Positions 1-9,044 of a DNA stretch of 64,000 bases are shown piece by piece. Below the pieces are notes generated by a model. The model ran no database searches. It was not told the DNA's origin and saw only the letters and a program-made list of their open reading frames with translations. Location: the NCBI RefSeq assembly GCF_022668875.1, contig NZ_JAKGCR010000016.1:1-64000 (forward strand), given 5' to 3'. The DNA is from Domibacillus sp. PGB-M46 (lineage in GTDB: Bacteria; Bacillota; Bacilli; Bacillales; Domibacillaceae). Position numbers and translations under genes: made by a program. The number at the start of each line of letters is the position of its first letter. Position 1 is the first letter of the stretch.

Positions 1-57
1 ATGTATTAGGCACGCCGCCAGCGTTCGTCCTGAGCCAGGATCAAACTCTCCAAAAAA
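1..57 (-). rRNA. 16S ribosomal RNA, 5' end only
   Basis: Read on the minus strand, this is the universal start of bacterial 16S rRNA, including the 27F primer region (GAGTTTGATCCTGGCTCAG). The gene runs off the left edge, so only about the first 57 nt are present. The mature 5' end is placed by comparison with Bacillus 16S and may be off by a few bases. Upstream (58-150) is a typical Bacillus pre-16S leader with a hairpin at 79-106. Confidence 0.95.
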
Positions 58-78
58 GTTTGACTTGCTCATTTGTTT

Positions 79-106
79 CCATTAAAACACGGGGTGTTTT
101 TAATGG
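79..106 (-). other. Hairpin in the pre-16S leader
   Basis: CCATTAAAA and TTTTAATGG arms with a short GC-rich loop form a stable hairpin about 20 nt before the 16S 5' end. Together with the flanking 'TTGAAAACTGAACAA' type leader it resembles the usual Bacillus 16S processing leader. No -35/-10 pair is visible between here and the tRNA-Gly gene. Confidence 0.5.
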
Positions 107-170
107 AAGATAAAAATTTAAAACGTTGACGTTTTTATTGATTTTGTTCAGTTTTCAATGTTCAATTTTC

Positions 171-244
171 TGGAGCGGGTGATGGGAATCGAACCCACGA
201 CATCAGCTTGGAAGGCTGAGGTTTTACCATTAAACTACACCCGC
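171..244 (-). tRNA. tRNA-Gly (anticodon TCC)
   Basis: Cloverleaf on the minus strand with anticodon loop CTTCCAA, T-loop GGTTCGATTCC and encoded CCA end. It is the last tRNA of the array before the 16S gene. Confidence 0.95.
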
Positions 245-257
245 ATAAAAATGGAGA

Positions 258-331
258 TCGGGAAGACAGGATTCGAACCTGCGACCCCTTGGTCCCAAAC
301 CAAGTGCTCTACCAAGCTGAGCTACTTCCCG
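258..331 (-). tRNA. tRNA-Pro (anticodon TGG)
   Basis: Minus-strand cloverleaf with anticodon loop TTTGGGA and acceptor CGGGAAG/CTTCCCG. The discriminator A is followed by TCT, so the CCA end is not encoded and must be added after transcription. Confidence 0.94.
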
Positions 332-349
332 TTAAATAAGATAATAAAA

Positions 350-426
350 TGGCGCGCCCGAGAGGACTCGAACCTCTAACCGCTTGATTCGTAGTCAAGT
401 ACTCTATCCAATTGAGCTACGGGCGC
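350..426 (-). tRNA. tRNA-Arg (anticodon ACG)
   Basis: Minus-strand cloverleaf with anticodon loop CTACGAA. The wobble A is normally deaminated to inosine by TadA. CCA is encoded. Confidence 0.95.
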
Positions 427-435
427 TTATTTATT

Positions 436-521
<86 letters not shown>

Positions 522-622
522 ATAAAAGCGTTCCGCGCACCAAATTGTCACTTGCCAACAAATTAGTATTTTACACGAACTTCATTGCCTTGTCAACACT
601 TTTTTAGAAGGTTTCGAAGGAA

Positions 623-698
623 TGGTGAGCCATGAAGGACTCGAACCTTCGACCCTCTGATTAAAAGTCAGATGCTCTACCGACTGAGCTAATGGCTC
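623..698 (-). tRNA. tRNA-Lys (anticodon TTT)
   Basis: Minus-strand cloverleaf with anticodon loop CTTTTAA and encoded CCA. The gap to tRNA-Leu (522-622) is about 100 nt, longer than the other spacers, and contains a T-rich stretch but no clear terminator. Confidence 0.95.
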
Positions 699-706
699 AA
701 AAAAAA

Positions 707-781
707 TGGCTGGGCTAGAAGGATTCGAACCTTCGCGTGACGGAGTCAAAGTCCGTTGCCTTACCGCTTGGCTATAGCCCA
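707..781 (-). tRNA. tRNA-Gln (anticodon TTG)
   Basis: Minus-strand cloverleaf starting with T (TGGGCTA acceptor), anticodon loop CTTTGAC, encoded CCA. Confidence 0.95.
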
Positions 782-796
782 ATACTTTTTTAAAAA

Positions 797-873
797 TGGC
801 GGTCCGGACGGGACTCGAACCCGCGACCTCCTGCGTGACAGGCAGGCATTCTAACCAACTGAACTACCGGACC
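797..873 (-). tRNA. tRNA-Asp (anticodon GTC)
   Basis: Minus-strand cloverleaf, acceptor GGTCCGG, anticodon loop CTGTCAC, encoded CCA. Confidence 0.95.
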
Positions 874-925
874 ATGGAATATTAAACATAAAGAAGGGAA
901 ACCGGTGAAGCCGGCTTCCCGACGA

Positions 926-997
926 TGACCCCTACGGGATTCGAACCCGTGTTACCGCCGTGAAAGGGCGGTGTCTTAACCGCTTGACCAAGGGGCC
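926..997 (-). tRNA. tRNA-Glu (anticodon TTC)
   Basis: Minus-strand cloverleaf with anticodon loop CTTTCAC. The discriminator A is followed by TCG, so CCA is not encoded. A short GC-rich inverted repeat lies just downstream at about 901-920 (ACCGG...CCGGCTT), possibly a processing element. Confidence 0.94.
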
Positions 998-1011
998 TTA
1001 AAAGTAAAATC

Positions 1012-1102
1012 TGGCGGAGAAGGAGGGATTTGAACCCTCGCGCCGGTTACCCGACCTACACCCTTAGCAGGGGCGCCTCTTCAGCCTCTTGAGTACTTCC
1101 CC
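1012..1102 (-). tRNA. tRNA-Ser (anticodon GCT)
   Basis: A 91-nt class II tRNA with long variable arm, anticodon loop CTGCTAA, encoded CCA. The acceptor stem has one G-U pair. Confidence 0.95.
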
Positions 1103-1106
1103 AGAT

Positions 1107-1181
1107 TGGCTCCGCAGGCAAGACTCGAACTTGCGACCGATCGGTTAACAGCCGATTGCTCTACCACTGAGCTACTGCGGA
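1107..1181 (-). tRNA. tRNA-Asn (anticodon GTT)
   Basis: First tRNA of the array. Acceptor TCCGCAG, anticodon loop CTGTTAA, encoded CCA. Asn-Ser-Glu at the head matches the start of B. subtilis trnS, which also follows ydcK. Confidence 0.95.
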
Positions 1182-1211
1182 ATAATGAATGTTATCTTAT
1201 CGACACTTAGT

Positions 1212-1241
1212 ATTATAAACCAATTACTCATTTATAGTCAA
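1212..1241 (-). promoter_or_regulatory. Sigma-A promoter of the tRNA array
   Basis: On the minus strand TTGACT (1236-1241) and TATAAT (1212-1217) are separated by 18 bp, about 30 nt before tRNA-Asn. It is the only strong promoter I see before the array and possibly serves the 16S gene too. Confidence 0.8.
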
Positions 1242-1287
1242 CAACTTTTTTAGTTTTTTTCAATATTTATTACTTGAACAACTTTAT

Positions 1288-1325
1288 AAAAAAAGCTGCT
1301 CAATTAAAATATCAATTGAAGCAGC
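1288..1325 (-). terminator. Intrinsic terminator after the sprT-like gene
   Basis: Stem GCTGCTTCAATT / AATTGAGCAGC followed by a run of seven T on the minus strand, directly after the ydcK stop. It insulates the tex-ydcK transcript from the tRNA promoter. Confidence 0.85.
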
Positions 1326-1339
1326 AATTGTCAACACCA

Positions 1340-1807
1340 TTATTCGATAATTTCTTTTAAAGCTCCCCGGCATGCCCCGCATACATATCTTGATGTGTTA
1401 ATACGCCGGTATCTTTTATACTTTATTCCGCATCCTGAGCATTTATAAAAAACAATCTTTCTTTGTTTCTGCTTCCCTTCCTGTTCTGGAAGTGTCCGGC
1501 AGTGACGCGGCGATCCGGTTTGTTTCAGCAGCTCTTTAAAGTCCTCATCTCCATGCTTGTACCCTTTCCCTTGCAGATGAAGATGGTAATGGCACAGCTC
1601 GTGCTTTAGAATACCAATGAGTTCTTCTTTTCCAAATGCTTCAATGTATTTTTCATTCACTTCAATATTGTGAGATACAAGCAGGTAGCGGCCTCCGGTT
1701 GTCCGAAGCCGCTTGTTAATATATGCCCGGTGCAGAAAAGGCCGATTAAAAAAACGTTCTGACAGCTCTTCTGTCAGCTTTTGAATCATTTTATCGCTCG
1801 TTTTCAT
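1340..1807 (-). CDS. ydcK: SprT-like zinc metalloprotease-family protein (YdcK)
   Basis: The 155-aa protein has an HELCHYH motif near residue 90, the zinc-binding HExxH of the SprT/Spartan family, and a C-terminal pair of CxxC knuckles (CSGCG and CGACR) typical of SprT-like proteins. The family resembles proteases acting on DNA-bound proteins, but the bacterial role is unsettled. The ATG overlaps the tex stop (ATGA), indicating translational coupling. A terminator and then the tRNA promoter follow, exactly the B. subtilis ydcI-ydcK-trnS order. Confidence 0.9.
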   Translation of the reverse strand: MKTSDKMIQKLTEELSERFFNRPFLHRAYINKRLRTTGGRYLLVSHNIEVNEKYIEAFGKEELIGILKHELCHYHLHLQGKGYKHGDEDFKELLKQTGSPRHCRTLPEQEGKQKQRKIVFYKCSGCGIKYKRYRRINTSRYVCGACRGALKEIIE

Positions 1808-3954
1808 TTGGATTCGTCTTTAACCATCGTCAATGAAATTCTTCCTTTTCCAGCTTCTACAGCATCTACCCAGACGGTTACGATATCCCCAACCGACACA
1901 ACATCGAAAGGGTTTTTCACAAATCCTTTTTTCAATTTTGAAATATGAACGAGTCCGTCCTGCTTTACGCCGATATCTACAAAAGCGCCGAAGTCTGTTA
2001 CATTCCGAACGGTTCCCTGCAGCTCCATTCCCTTTTGAAGATCCTCCATTTTCAGGACATCTGTTTTTAAAAGCGGCGCCGGCATTTCGTCACGCGGATC
2101 GCGTCCCGGCTTTTGAAGTGAGTCAATAATATCTTTTAATGTCAGCTCGCCAATGCCAAGCTCCTTTGCTATTTGCTCCGTATTCACCGTCTGAAGAGCA
2201 GCTCCCAGCTCTTCTGAACCAATATCCGTCGTTTTAAATCTAAGCGATTTCAACAGAGCGGTTGTTTCTTTATAGCTTTCCGGATGAATAGGTGTCCGGT
2301 CAAGCGGTTCTTCTCCATCTGTAATACGCAGAAAGCCAATGCACTGTTCAAAGGTTTTCCCGCCAAGACGCGGCACTTTTTTGATCACAGAACGCTTCGT
2401 AAATTTTCCGTTTTCTTCTCGATATTGAACAATATTTTTGGCTACTGTTTTATTTAACCCCGCTACGTGTTCAAGCAGCGAAGGAGAAGCTGTATTCACA
2501 TCTACACCCACACGGTTTACGGCTGTTTCTACCACGAATGCAAGCGAGCTGGATAATTTCTTTTGGGATACATCGTGCTGGTACTGGCCTACGCCAATCG
2601 ATTGCGGATCGATTTTTACCAGCTCCGCCAACGGGTCTTGAATGCGGCGCCCAATCGATACAGCACTTCTCTCCTCTACTTGAAGGTGAGGAAACTCCTC
2701 GCGTGCAATATCAGACGCAGAATACACGCTGGCCCCTGCTTCATTTACAATAATATAAGCGGCTTTTTTCTTGAGGCTCGGCAGCATTTCTACTACAAAC
2801 TGTTCGGTTTCCCTTGAAGCCGTCCCGTTTCCAATGGCAATAATATCTGCTTCAAACTCCTCTGCAAGCTGTTTAAACAGCTCTCTCGCTTCTTTTCTTT
2901 TTCCTTCCCCTGTGTGCGGATACATGACTTTAATCGCTAGAACTTTTCCTGTTTCATCTACAACCGCCATTTTACATCCTGTTCGGTATGCCGGATCGAC
3001 TGCAAGAACCACTTTTCCTTTTAACGGCGGCTGGAGCAGAAGATTTTTCAAGTTCTCCGAAAAAATGTGGATAGCCCGTTCTTCTGCCGCTTCTGTCAGT
3101 TCATTCCGCACTTCTCTTTCTACAGAGGGGCGAATAAGACGCTTGTATGCATCCCGGGCCGCATCCAATAGAATCGGGGCTGCAGGGCTTTGTTCATTTT
3201 GAATGAATTTCTTTGTTAAATAGCGGATCACACGCTCTTCATCAAAAGAGACAGCAACCTTTAGGACCCCTTCACTTTCGCCTCGGTTCACAGCAAGCGT
3301 ACGGTGAGGAGCAATTTTGTTAATGGGCTCTTCATATTCGTAATACATTTTAAAGACTTCTTTTTCATCCTCACCTTTTAACTCTGTTTTTATTTTTCCG
3401 TATTTCGTCATGTCAAGCCGTATACGCTCCCGAACCGCTGCATCATCTGCAATAGTCTCTGCAATGATATCCGCTGCGCCTTGAAGAGCGGCTTCTATGT
3501 TTTCTACTTGCTCATTTATATATTGTTGAGCTTCTTGATCGATTTGCGCATCTTTAGGACAGGATAGAAGCCACTTGGCTAAAGGCTCTAAACCTTTTTC
3601 TTTTGCAACGGACGCTTTTGTACGCTTTTTTTGCTTAAACGGACGATAGATATCCTCTACAGCCCGCAATGTTGCTGCCGCCTCAATAACTGCTGCGATC
3701 TCAGGAGTCATTTTTTGCTGTTCGGTAATCGAACGGACAACCTCTTCCTTCCGCTGCTCAAGATTTTTGCGGTATGTATATTTCTCTAAGATTGTTCGAA
3801 TTTCTACTTCATCCAGTGATCCGGTCATTTCTTTTCGATACCGGGCGATAAAGGGAATTGTATTCCCCTCTTCTGTTAACTGAATAACAGCTTTTACTTG
3901 TTCCACACTGATTTTTGTATCTGCTGCCGCTGCTTTAATTAAGTGTTCCTCCAT
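1804..3954 (-). CDS. tex: Tex-family RNA-binding transcription accessory protein (YdcI)
   Basis: The 716-aa protein has the full Tex order: N-terminal helical domain, YqgF/RNase H-like fold (ALAVNRG and AVDPAYRTG), helix-hairpin-helix repeats around residues 480-560 and a C-terminal S1 RNA-binding domain ([16 protein letters not shown]). An upstream in-frame start at 4035 is rejected: it would lie inside the rsbX terminator, while the ATG at 3954 has a GGAGG site 8-9 nt before it. Tex is linked to transcription and RNA quality control. The family's usual length is about 720 aa. Confidence 0.93.
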   Translation of the reverse strand: MEEHLIKAAAADTKISVEQVKAVIQLTEEGNTIPFIARYRKEMTGSLDEVEIRTILEKYTYRKNLEQRKEEVVRSITEQQKMTPEIAAVIEAAATLRAVEDIYRPFKQKKRTKASVAKEKGLEPLAKWLLSCPKDAQIDQEAQQYINEQVENIEAALQGAADIIAETIADDAAVRERIRLDMTKYGKIKTELKGEDEKEVFKMYYEYEEPINKIAPHRTLAVNRGESEGVLKVAVSFDEERVIRYLTKKFIQNEQSPAAPILLDAARDAYKRLIRPSVEREVRNELTEAAEERAIHIFSENLKNLLLQPPLKGKVVLAVDPAYRTGCKMAVVDETGKVLAIKVMYPHTGEGKRKEARELFKQLAEEFEADIIAIGNGTASRETEQFVVEMLPSLKKKAAYIIVNEAGASVYSASDIAREEFPHLQVEERSAVSIGRRIQDPLAELVKIDPQSIGVGQYQHDVSQKKLSSSLAFVVETAVNRVGVDVNTASPSLLEHVAGLNKTVAKNIVQYREENGKFTKRSVIKKVPRLGGKTFEQCIGFLRITDGEEPLDRTPIHPESYKETTALLKSLRFKTTDIGSEELGAALQTVNTEQIAKELGIGELTLKDIIDSLQKPGRDPRDEMPAPLLKTDVLKMEDLQKGMELQGTVRNVTDFGAFVDIGVKQDGLVHISKLKKGFVKNPFDVVSVGDIVTVWVDAVEAGKGRISLTMVKDESK

Positions 3955-3995
3955 ACAGGTGCCTCCGCTTCTTCCTTGAATATTCATATTGTAGC

Positions 3996-4028
3996 AAAAA
4001 AAGAAAAAACCCGCTGATTCACAGCAGG
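3996..4028 (-). terminator. Terminator of the sigB operon, overlapping the rsbX stop
   Basis: CCTGCTG-TGAAT-CAGCGGG followed by TTTTTTCTTTTTTT on the minus strand. The stem begins inside the last codons of rsbX. This decides the tex start, because a longer tex would need the terminator hairpin as coding sequence. Confidence 0.85.
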
Positions 4029-4615
4029 TTGCCAACTAAAAAGGTTGCATCGTCATTTGATTTTAAAGCGACAGCGTCCAGTTCGGCCGCAATCTGTTCT
4101 GCACTCCGGTAGCGCATCAGCTCTTTTGTGTTAAGCAAATTAACGCCATCTGAATGAACAAGAAATTTGCTGCCCGGCTCATATGTAAAGCGTTCCATTC
4201 TATACCGTTGCGGACGGCCGGATAAATAACCGGTGACAGGCAATGGGTACGTAAGTTTGCCATCTTTAGCATATAAGTAGAAACGAATATTGCCCACGCA
4301 CGTATATTCAAAACTTCGTGCTTTAAAATCAATTTTAAACAGTGCAACCGCCGCTCCACGTTTTTGAAACATGGCGGTGTTAATTAAATTCATCATTCCT
4401 TCGACCGATTCTTCCTGCCAATCCCGTTTCACAATTTCCGCCGCTGCTTGTGATGACTCATAGGCGTAGCGTCCGCTTCCAAGGCCGTCTGCAAGCAAAC
4501 AAACAAACGAGTTTCCCTCCTGCGCGAAATAATAGGTATCCCCGCAAAAAGAATTTCTGTTTTTTGAATGTGTACCTGCTATTAATTCCAGCTGTTCATT
4601 TTGTATTTTTTCCAT
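4019..4615 (-). CDS. rsbX: RsbX, PP2C-type serine phosphatase of the stressosome
   Basis: The 198-aa protein has PP2C metal-binding residues (LLADGLGSG near residue 43 and HSDGVNLL near 154). In B. subtilis RsbX dephosphorylates RsbS and RsbR and so resets the environmental stress branch. It is the last gene of the operon, its start touches the sigB stop, and a terminator overlaps its end. Length equals the B. subtilis protein. Confidence 0.93.
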   Translation of the reverse strand: MEKIQNEQLELIAGTHSKNRNSFCGDTYYFAQEGNSFVCLLADGLGSGRYAYESSQAAAEIVKRDWQEESVEGMMNLINTAMFQKRGAAVALFKIDFKARSFEYTCVGNIRFYLYAKDGKLTYPLPVTGYLSGRPQRYRMERFTYEPGSKFLVHSDGVNLLNTKELMRYRSAEQIAAELDAVALKSNDDATFLVGNLL

Positions 4616-5409
4616 TAAGAAAGGTGCTCCGTCGAATAGGCTTCAGCATGGATCGCTTCTTTCAACTTTTTAATAGCCCTTCTTTGCAGCCGGGAAACAT
4701 GCATTTGGGAAATACCAAGCTTGTCCCCCGCGTCTTTTTGACTCAGGTTTTCAAGATAGGTAAATTGTATAATCTGCTTTTCCCGGTCGGATAGCACATG
4801 TAAGACTTTTTCAAGAACAAGACGCTGGTCGACACGCTCATATCCTTCTTCACGGTTTCCAACAATATCAAGAAGCGTTACCGTACTTCCATCCGAATCG
4901 GCTTCAATGGAATGATCCACTGATAACGCCTGATAGCTTTTGCCCATCTCCATTGCTTCCAATACTTCTTCCTCTGAAATATCAAGATAATGGGCGATCT
5001 CATCAACGCGGGGTGACCGTTGAAGAGAAGTGGTTAATTCTTCATTCGCTGATTTAATTTTTGGGCCTAGTTCTTTTATACGCCTCGGTACATGTACACT
5101 CCATGTTTTATCGCGCAAAAATCGCTTAATTTCACCTACAATAGTCGGAATGGCGAATGCTTCAAAGCTTTTCCCAAAAGAATCGTCGTATCGGCGGATT
5201 GCTCCCAGCAGTCCCATCATCCCTACCTGCACGATGTCTTCATGGTGGGAACGCCCTTTTGAATATTTTCTGGCAATAGACTCCACCAATCCATGATAAT
5301 GTTTCACAAGCTTATCTTGAGCGTCCCGGTCTCCGTTTTCCTGAAAAGCCTTGATCCATTCGATTGCCTGAAGCTTTGCAGCTTGGTTAGGTCGAGATGG
5401 TTTCTGCAT
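4615..5409 (-). CDS. sigB: RNA polymerase general stress sigma factor SigB
   Basis: The 264-aa sigma-70 family protein shows region 2 (YSKGRSHHEDIVQVGMMGL, binding core polymerase and -10), region 3 (PRRIKEL) and a region 4 helix-turn-helix (LSQKDAGDKLGISQMHVSRL). It is held inactive by RsbW, whose gene overlaps its start by 23 nt, giving coupled synthesis of sigma and anti-sigma. The internal promoter before rsbV at 6238-6263 matches its own recognition sequence, implying autoregulation. Confidence 0.96.
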   Translation of the reverse strand: MQKPSRPNQAAKLQAIEWIKAFQENGDRDAQDKLVKHYHGLVESIARKYSKGRSHHEDIVQVGMMGLLGAIRRYDDSFGKSFEAFAIPTIVGEIKRFLRDKTWSVHVPRRIKELGPKIKSANEELTTSLQRSPRVDEIAHYLDISEEEVLEAMEMGKSYQALSVDHSIEADSDGSTVTLLDIVGNREEGYERVDQRLVLEKVLHVLSDREKQIIQFTYLENLSQKDAGDKLGISQMHVSRLQRRAIKKLKEAIHAEAYSTEHLS

Positions 5410-5851
5410 CCCTCTCCACCTGCTCTCCTTCGAGATACTTTGTCATAAACAAAGTAATCCCTTCATTTTGATGTACTTTCACTTCATCCATCAGTGTTTC
5501 GATCAAATAAAGGCCCAGCCCTCCTTCACGAAGGAATTCAACTGACTTTTCTGTATAGGGCCCCAGTGCCTCTTTTGTTTCTTTAAAATCAAAACTATTT
5601 CCGTTATCCGATACAATTACTTCCAGGTGATCCTCATAAAGGCGAAAGCCGATAAGCACTTCTCCTTCTTCCCCTTTATAAGCGTGCTGGACAGCATTCG
5701 TAATCGCTTCACTTGTTGCAATTTTCAAATCTTCAATCGTGTCATATGAAAAACCCATCCGGCTGGCAATACCGGAGAGCGTCAATCTTGTAATACCGAC
5801 AAATTCTGGCTTGGCCGGGATTTTCATTTCTACATAATCAGCATACGTCAT
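5387..5851 (-). CDS. rsbW: Anti-sigma-B factor and serine kinase RsbW
   Basis: The 154-aa GHKL-fold kinase has the N box (SEAITNAVQHAYKG, about residues 46-60) and G motifs (DNGNSF, GGLGLYLI). RsbW binds SigB or, alternatively, phosphorylates and inactivates RsbV: the partner-switching core. Only a 2-base gap separates it from rsbV, and it overlaps sigB. Confidence 0.95.
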   Translation of the reverse strand: MTYADYVEMKIPAKPEFVGITRLTLSGIASRMGFSYDTIEDLKIATSEAITNAVQHAYKGEEGEVLIGFRLYEDHLEVIVSDNGNSFDFKETKEALGPYTEKSVEFLREGGLGLYLIETLMDEVKVHQNEGITLFMTKYLEGEQVERDAETIST

Positions 5852-5853
5852 TC

Positions 5854-6183
5854 TTACACGCCACCTTCTGATCCAGAATTAATGTTCATGATGTCCGCAA
5901 GGCCTGTAATATCGAAAAGACGCTTTAAGCGATCAGATAACCCAACTAGCTTCATGGTTCCATCATTCGCATTTAAGCTTTTAAAAAGTCCGACGAAAAC
6001 GCCAAGACCTGTACTGTCCATATATGTAACACCAGACAGGTCAACGACAAGATCCGCTTCTTTTTTCTCTGTATAAGGAAACGCTGTTTCACGCAATTTT
6101 GGTGCCGTGTAGGCATCAATTTCACCTGCAAGTTTGATCGTTGTCTGTTGTTCCTGTTCTTGTACGTCAATTGAAATATTCAT
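5854..6183 (-). CDS. rsbV: Anti-anti-sigma factor RsbV
   Basis: The 109-aa STAS-domain protein carries the phosphorylatable serine in MDSTGLG (S57). Unphosphorylated RsbV captures RsbW and frees SigB. It is the first gene of the sigma-B-dependent part of the operon, with AAAGGTGG before its ATG and the GTTTAA/GGGTAT promoter about 55 nt upstream. Confidence 0.95.
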   Translation of the reverse strand: MNISIDVQEQEQQTTIKLAGEIDAYTAPKLRETAFPYTEKKEADLVVDLSGVTYMDSTGLGVFVGLFKSLNANDGTMKLVGLSDRLKRLFDITGLADIMNINSGSEGGV

Positions 6184-6237
6184 TTAGGATAAACCACCTT
6201 TAACATATTAATCGCTTCATTACTCAATATCCCTTTT

Positions 6238-6263
6238 ATACCCTTGGCACATAAGGATTAAAC
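6238..6263 (-). promoter_or_regulatory. Sigma-B promoter (internal, before rsbV)
   Basis: On the minus strand GTTTAA (6258-6263), a 14-bp spacer and GGGTAT (6238-6243). This is a perfect match to the sigma-B consensus in the same place as in B. subtilis, giving positive autoregulation of rsbV-rsbW-sigB-rsbX. Confidence 0.92.
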
Positions 6264-6266
6264 CCA

Positions 6267-7277
6267 TTAAGAAGTTCTTTTTAAAATAATGAGCGTAAAA
6301 TCGTCACGAAGCTGAAAATCCTGTAAATACTCCAGCTCTTTGTACACTTTGTCGGCGATATCCTGCGCGTCAAGATGTATGTATTTTTTAATATACCCAA
6401 TAAGTGTGTCTACCTCTAAAAAACCTTCTTCTGTTCGGCATTCTGTTACACCATCTGACATGAGCAGAATAATATCTCCAACTTCTACTTTCCGTTCGTA
6501 CTCTTTGTACTTTGTTTTCTTGTCTACGCCCAGCAGCAGGCCTTTTGCCTGCAGCTCATCAAATTCTCCTGTATCGGCATGATAAAAAAAGCCTGGTTCA
6601 TGGCCGGCAGATGAGTAAGAAAAAACATGTGTTTCCGGATTATACAAACCACTGAACATCGTAATAAACATTGTCGGGTCTACATTCTGCTCTACAACAC
6701 GGTTTAGGCGCTCAAGTACATCGCCCGGGGCCTGGCTATCCTCCGGCATACTATCCATCGAATACTTAATCATCGACATACAAAGGGCTGCAGGAATTCC
6801 TTTGCCAATAATATCAGCAATCGCTACACTAATCGCGCCATTTTCATGTGATACAAAATGGTAATAGTCTCCGCTCATTTGCTTGGCCGGCACACTGATT
6901 GCCCCGATGTCCATAGAGGGAATGCAGGGAATCTGTGTGCCAAGAAGTGTCTGCTGCATGCTCGCAGCTACTTCGATTTCATTGATCAGTTCTCGCTGGA
7001 TCGTACGCAAGCTTTGATGCTCACGATACGCCAGGCCATAACTCATCATCACCTCAAGCAGAATATCAAGCGACAAAAGAAGCGATTCCGGAAGGTCCGG
7101 TTCAAGATCCATAATGGATGTTTTATGAAGGCTGATCATTTCCTCCGGCGATATTTTATACTCGATTGACTTCCGGCTGAATTTTTGGCTCATGTATAAA
7201 GCCTGTTCAGTTTGGTCATTAATATACGTCTTTAATATTTCTCTGTATTCATCGAGCATCGTATCTCTGAAATTCAT
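6267..7277 (-). CDS. rsbU: RsbU, PP2C phosphatase activating RsbV
   Basis: The 336-aa protein has an N-terminal helical RsbT-binding domain (about 1-80) and a C-terminal PP2C/SpoIIE domain with metal-site motifs (SGDYYHFV, AIADIIGKGIPAA, LMSDGVTE). Activated by RsbT released from the stressosome, it dephosphorylates RsbV-P. It lies between rsbT and the internal sigma-B promoter, so it belongs to the constitutively expressed half of the operon. Confidence 0.95.
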   Translation of the reverse strand: MNFRDTMLDEYREILKTYINDQTEQALYMSQKFSRKSIEYKISPEEMISLHKTSIMDLEPDLPESLLLSLDILLEVMMSYGLAYREHQSLRTIQRELINEIEVAASMQQTLLGTQIPCIPSMDIGAISVPAKQMSGDYYHFVSHENGAISVAIADIIGKGIPAALCMSMIKYSMDSMPEDSQAPGDVLERLNRVVEQNVDPTMFITMFSGLYNPETHVFSYSSAGHEPGFFYHADTGEFDELQAKGLLLGVDKKTKYKEYERKVEVGDIILLMSDGVTECRTEEGFLEVDTLIGYIKKYIHLDAQDIADKVYKELEYLQDFQLRDDFTLIILKRTS

Positions 7278-7287
7278 CCTTGTCCTC

Positions 7288-7683
7288 CTAACGGAGCCAC
7301 TTCACCGACTTAATAAGCGTCCCTTCGCCCGGCGTAGATTCAATAGAAAATTCATCCATCAGCCTTTTTACACCGGGAAGTCCAGCTCCAAGTCCACCCG
7401 AAGTTGAAAAACCGTCTTCCATGACTTTTCGAAGATCCGGAATACCCGGCCCCTCATCACGGGAAACAATGGTCATTCCTTTTTTTGCTCCATTCTCTAC
7501 TTTCTCTATCGTTATTTCTCCCTGGCCTGCGTACAAATAAATATTACGAGCCAGTTCACTGATCGCAGTCGTAATACGAGCCTGGTCAACCGTACCGAAA
7601 CCAAGCTCTTTCGCTACGTTCCGGCCAAGTTGTCTCGCCGCTACGATATCCCATTCATTTATAATCTTCACACTAGAGTCCAT
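7288..7683 (-). CDS. rsbT: RsbT, serine/threonine kinase of the stressosome
   Basis: The 131-aa GHKL kinase has conserved ARNIYLYAG (N box) and GAGLPGVKRLMD (G2). RsbT phosphorylates RsbR and RsbS upon stress and then leaves the stressosome to activate RsbU. Short spacers to rsbS (4 nt) and rsbU (10 nt) show one operon. Confidence 0.95.
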   Translation of the reverse strand: MDSSVKIINEWDIVAARQLGRNVAKELGFGTVDQARITTAISELARNIYLYAGQGEITIEKVENGAKKGMTIVSRDEGPGIPDLRKVMEDGFSTSGGLGAGLPGVKRLMDEFSIESTPGEGTLIKSVKWLR

Positions 7684-7687
7684 CGTG

Positions 7688-8050
7688 TCAGTCCCCCAGT
7701 TCCCGTTGAAGTTTCTCCAAACCTTTTTCGAGATCCAGTGCGGTCATCACTTCCTCCAGACGAATACCAAGCTCGATCAGTGTAATCGCAACGGCAGGCT
7801 GAATACCTGTAATTACCACTTTAGCTCCCATTAGCTTAGACATGCTGATGACATCGCCCAGTACTTTTGCAATGAATGAATCGATGAAATCAATGGATGT
7901 AAAATCAATGACGACTCCTCTTGCACTTGTTTCATGGATTTTATGAAGAAGATCTTCTTGAAATTGCAGAGCTGTTTGATCATCAAGCTCCCATTGGATC
8001 GAAATGAGCAAACAATCGTGCAGTTTTAAAATCGGAATTCTCATGTTCAT
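7688..8050 (-). CDS. rsbS: RsbS, STAS-domain stressosome scaffold
   Basis: The 120-aa single STAS domain has the phosphoserine site IDFIDSF (S58, equivalent to S59 of B. subtilis). It forms the core of the 1.8-MDa stressosome with RsbR. The start overlaps the rsbR stop (ATGA type) and GGAGG stands 7 nt upstream. Confidence 0.95.
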   Translation of the reverse strand: MNMRIPILKLHDCLLISIQWELDDQTALQFQEDLLHKIHETSARGVVIDFTSIDFIDSFIAKVLGDVISMSKLMGAKVVITGIQPAVAITLIELGIRLEEVMTALDLEKGLEKLQRELGD

Positions 8051-8874
8051 TCTTTTACCTCCACAATTTGTTTTGACGTCGATGCAAGCGCCTGCTCTAC
8101 GCCTTTTTTCATTGTGCTCGTCGTTGTTACATCTTCAAGATTAATACCTAAATTCACAATCGTTTGAGCAATTTCTGGACGAATACCGACAATGGTGCAC
8201 TTCGCTCCAACAAGACGGACCGCTTCGGCCGCTTGGATAATATGGTGGGCAACCATTGTATCCACAACCGGTACACCGGTAATATCAATTAATACCACTT
8301 CAGCTCGATGGCTGACGACCCCTTCAAGCAAGTTCTCCATAATCTGCTTTGCCCGCTCCGTGTCAATTGTACCGACAAGCGGCATAACAGAGATTTTGTC
8401 AAAAACCGGAATCAGTGGTGCAGATAGTTCCTGAAGGGCAATTTTTTGAAGAGAAATCGTCCGTTCCCAAGATGTGGTGTACGCTTCTGTGATAGTTTTA
8501 TACATCGGAAAAATCCAGTTATTGATTTCTGCTGTAAAATCAATATAAGTTTGTTGGTTAATTACGCCTGAGCGCTGCATGCCGTTTTCAACAATCTTCC
8601 CGAAAACACGAAGACCATCTGTAATCATTGTCAACGGCCATCCAAGACGGACAATCTTTTCTGAGAAGTCAACAGCACGCTCTTGGAATTTTTCCTCGGA
8701 ATCTGAAAAGTTCGACATAACGAGCTGGATAAACTCTGAACTTGTTTTTACAAACATATGGTCAGACATAGCCTGAACAGCGCGCTCATCAGCTTCTGTA
8801 CGCATCAATTCAATCCACTCGTTTAATATGTCATCGTTATGAGACTGTACATATTGAAAAATCTTTTTCCGCAT
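8047..8874 (-). CDS. rsbR: RsbR co-antagonist, stressosome sensor turret
   Basis: The 275-aa protein has an N-terminal non-heme globin-like domain (about 1-140) and a C-terminal STAS domain (about 155-265). Both RsbT phosphorylation sites are present: T172 in GTIDTERAK and T206 in VVDTMVAHH, equivalent to T171 and T205 in B. subtilis. It is the first gene of the rsb operon; a TATAAT -10 on the minus strand lies at 8941-8946 with no good -35. Confidence 0.94.
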   Translation of the reverse strand: MRKKIFQYVQSHNDDILNEWIELMRTEADERAVQAMSDHMFVKTSSEFIQLVMSNFSDSEEKFQERAVDFSEKIVRLGWPLTMITDGLRVFGKIVENGMQRSGVINQQTYIDFTAEINNWIFPMYKTITEAYTTSWERTISLQKIALQELSAPLIPVFDKISVMPLVGTIDTERAKQIMENLLEGVVSHRAEVVLIDITGVPVVDTMVAHHIIQAAEAVRLVGAKCTIVGIRPEIAQTIVNLGINLEDVTTTSTMKKGVEQALASTSKQIVEVKE

Positions 8875-9008
8875 TCGGTTCTCTCCAATCGTCGTTCCGC
8901 TCCAAATCTGCGGTTTTCGTCAAAAACGTTCATTATTTTTATTATAAAGGTTATTTGGATAATTAAAAAGCCGTATCATCTGACAGCCGTGAAAAATTAT
9001 GGTTTAAA

Positions 9009-9044
9009 GAAAAAAGCACCTCCGCTTAAACGAGAGGTGCTTTG
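9009..9044 (-). terminator. Terminator after ndoA
   Basis: GCACCTC / GAGGTGC stem with 11-nt loop followed by TTTTTT on the minus strand, directly after the toxin stop. It separates the alr-ndoAI-ndoA unit from rsbR. Confidence 0.8.

Noticed and set aside
2438-3202. Plus-strand frames inside tex
   Set aside because: Antisense shadows of a well-supported gene.
3955-4035. Longer start for tex at 4035
   Set aside because: It would translate the rsbX terminator hairpin; the ATG at 3954 has a proper GGAGG.
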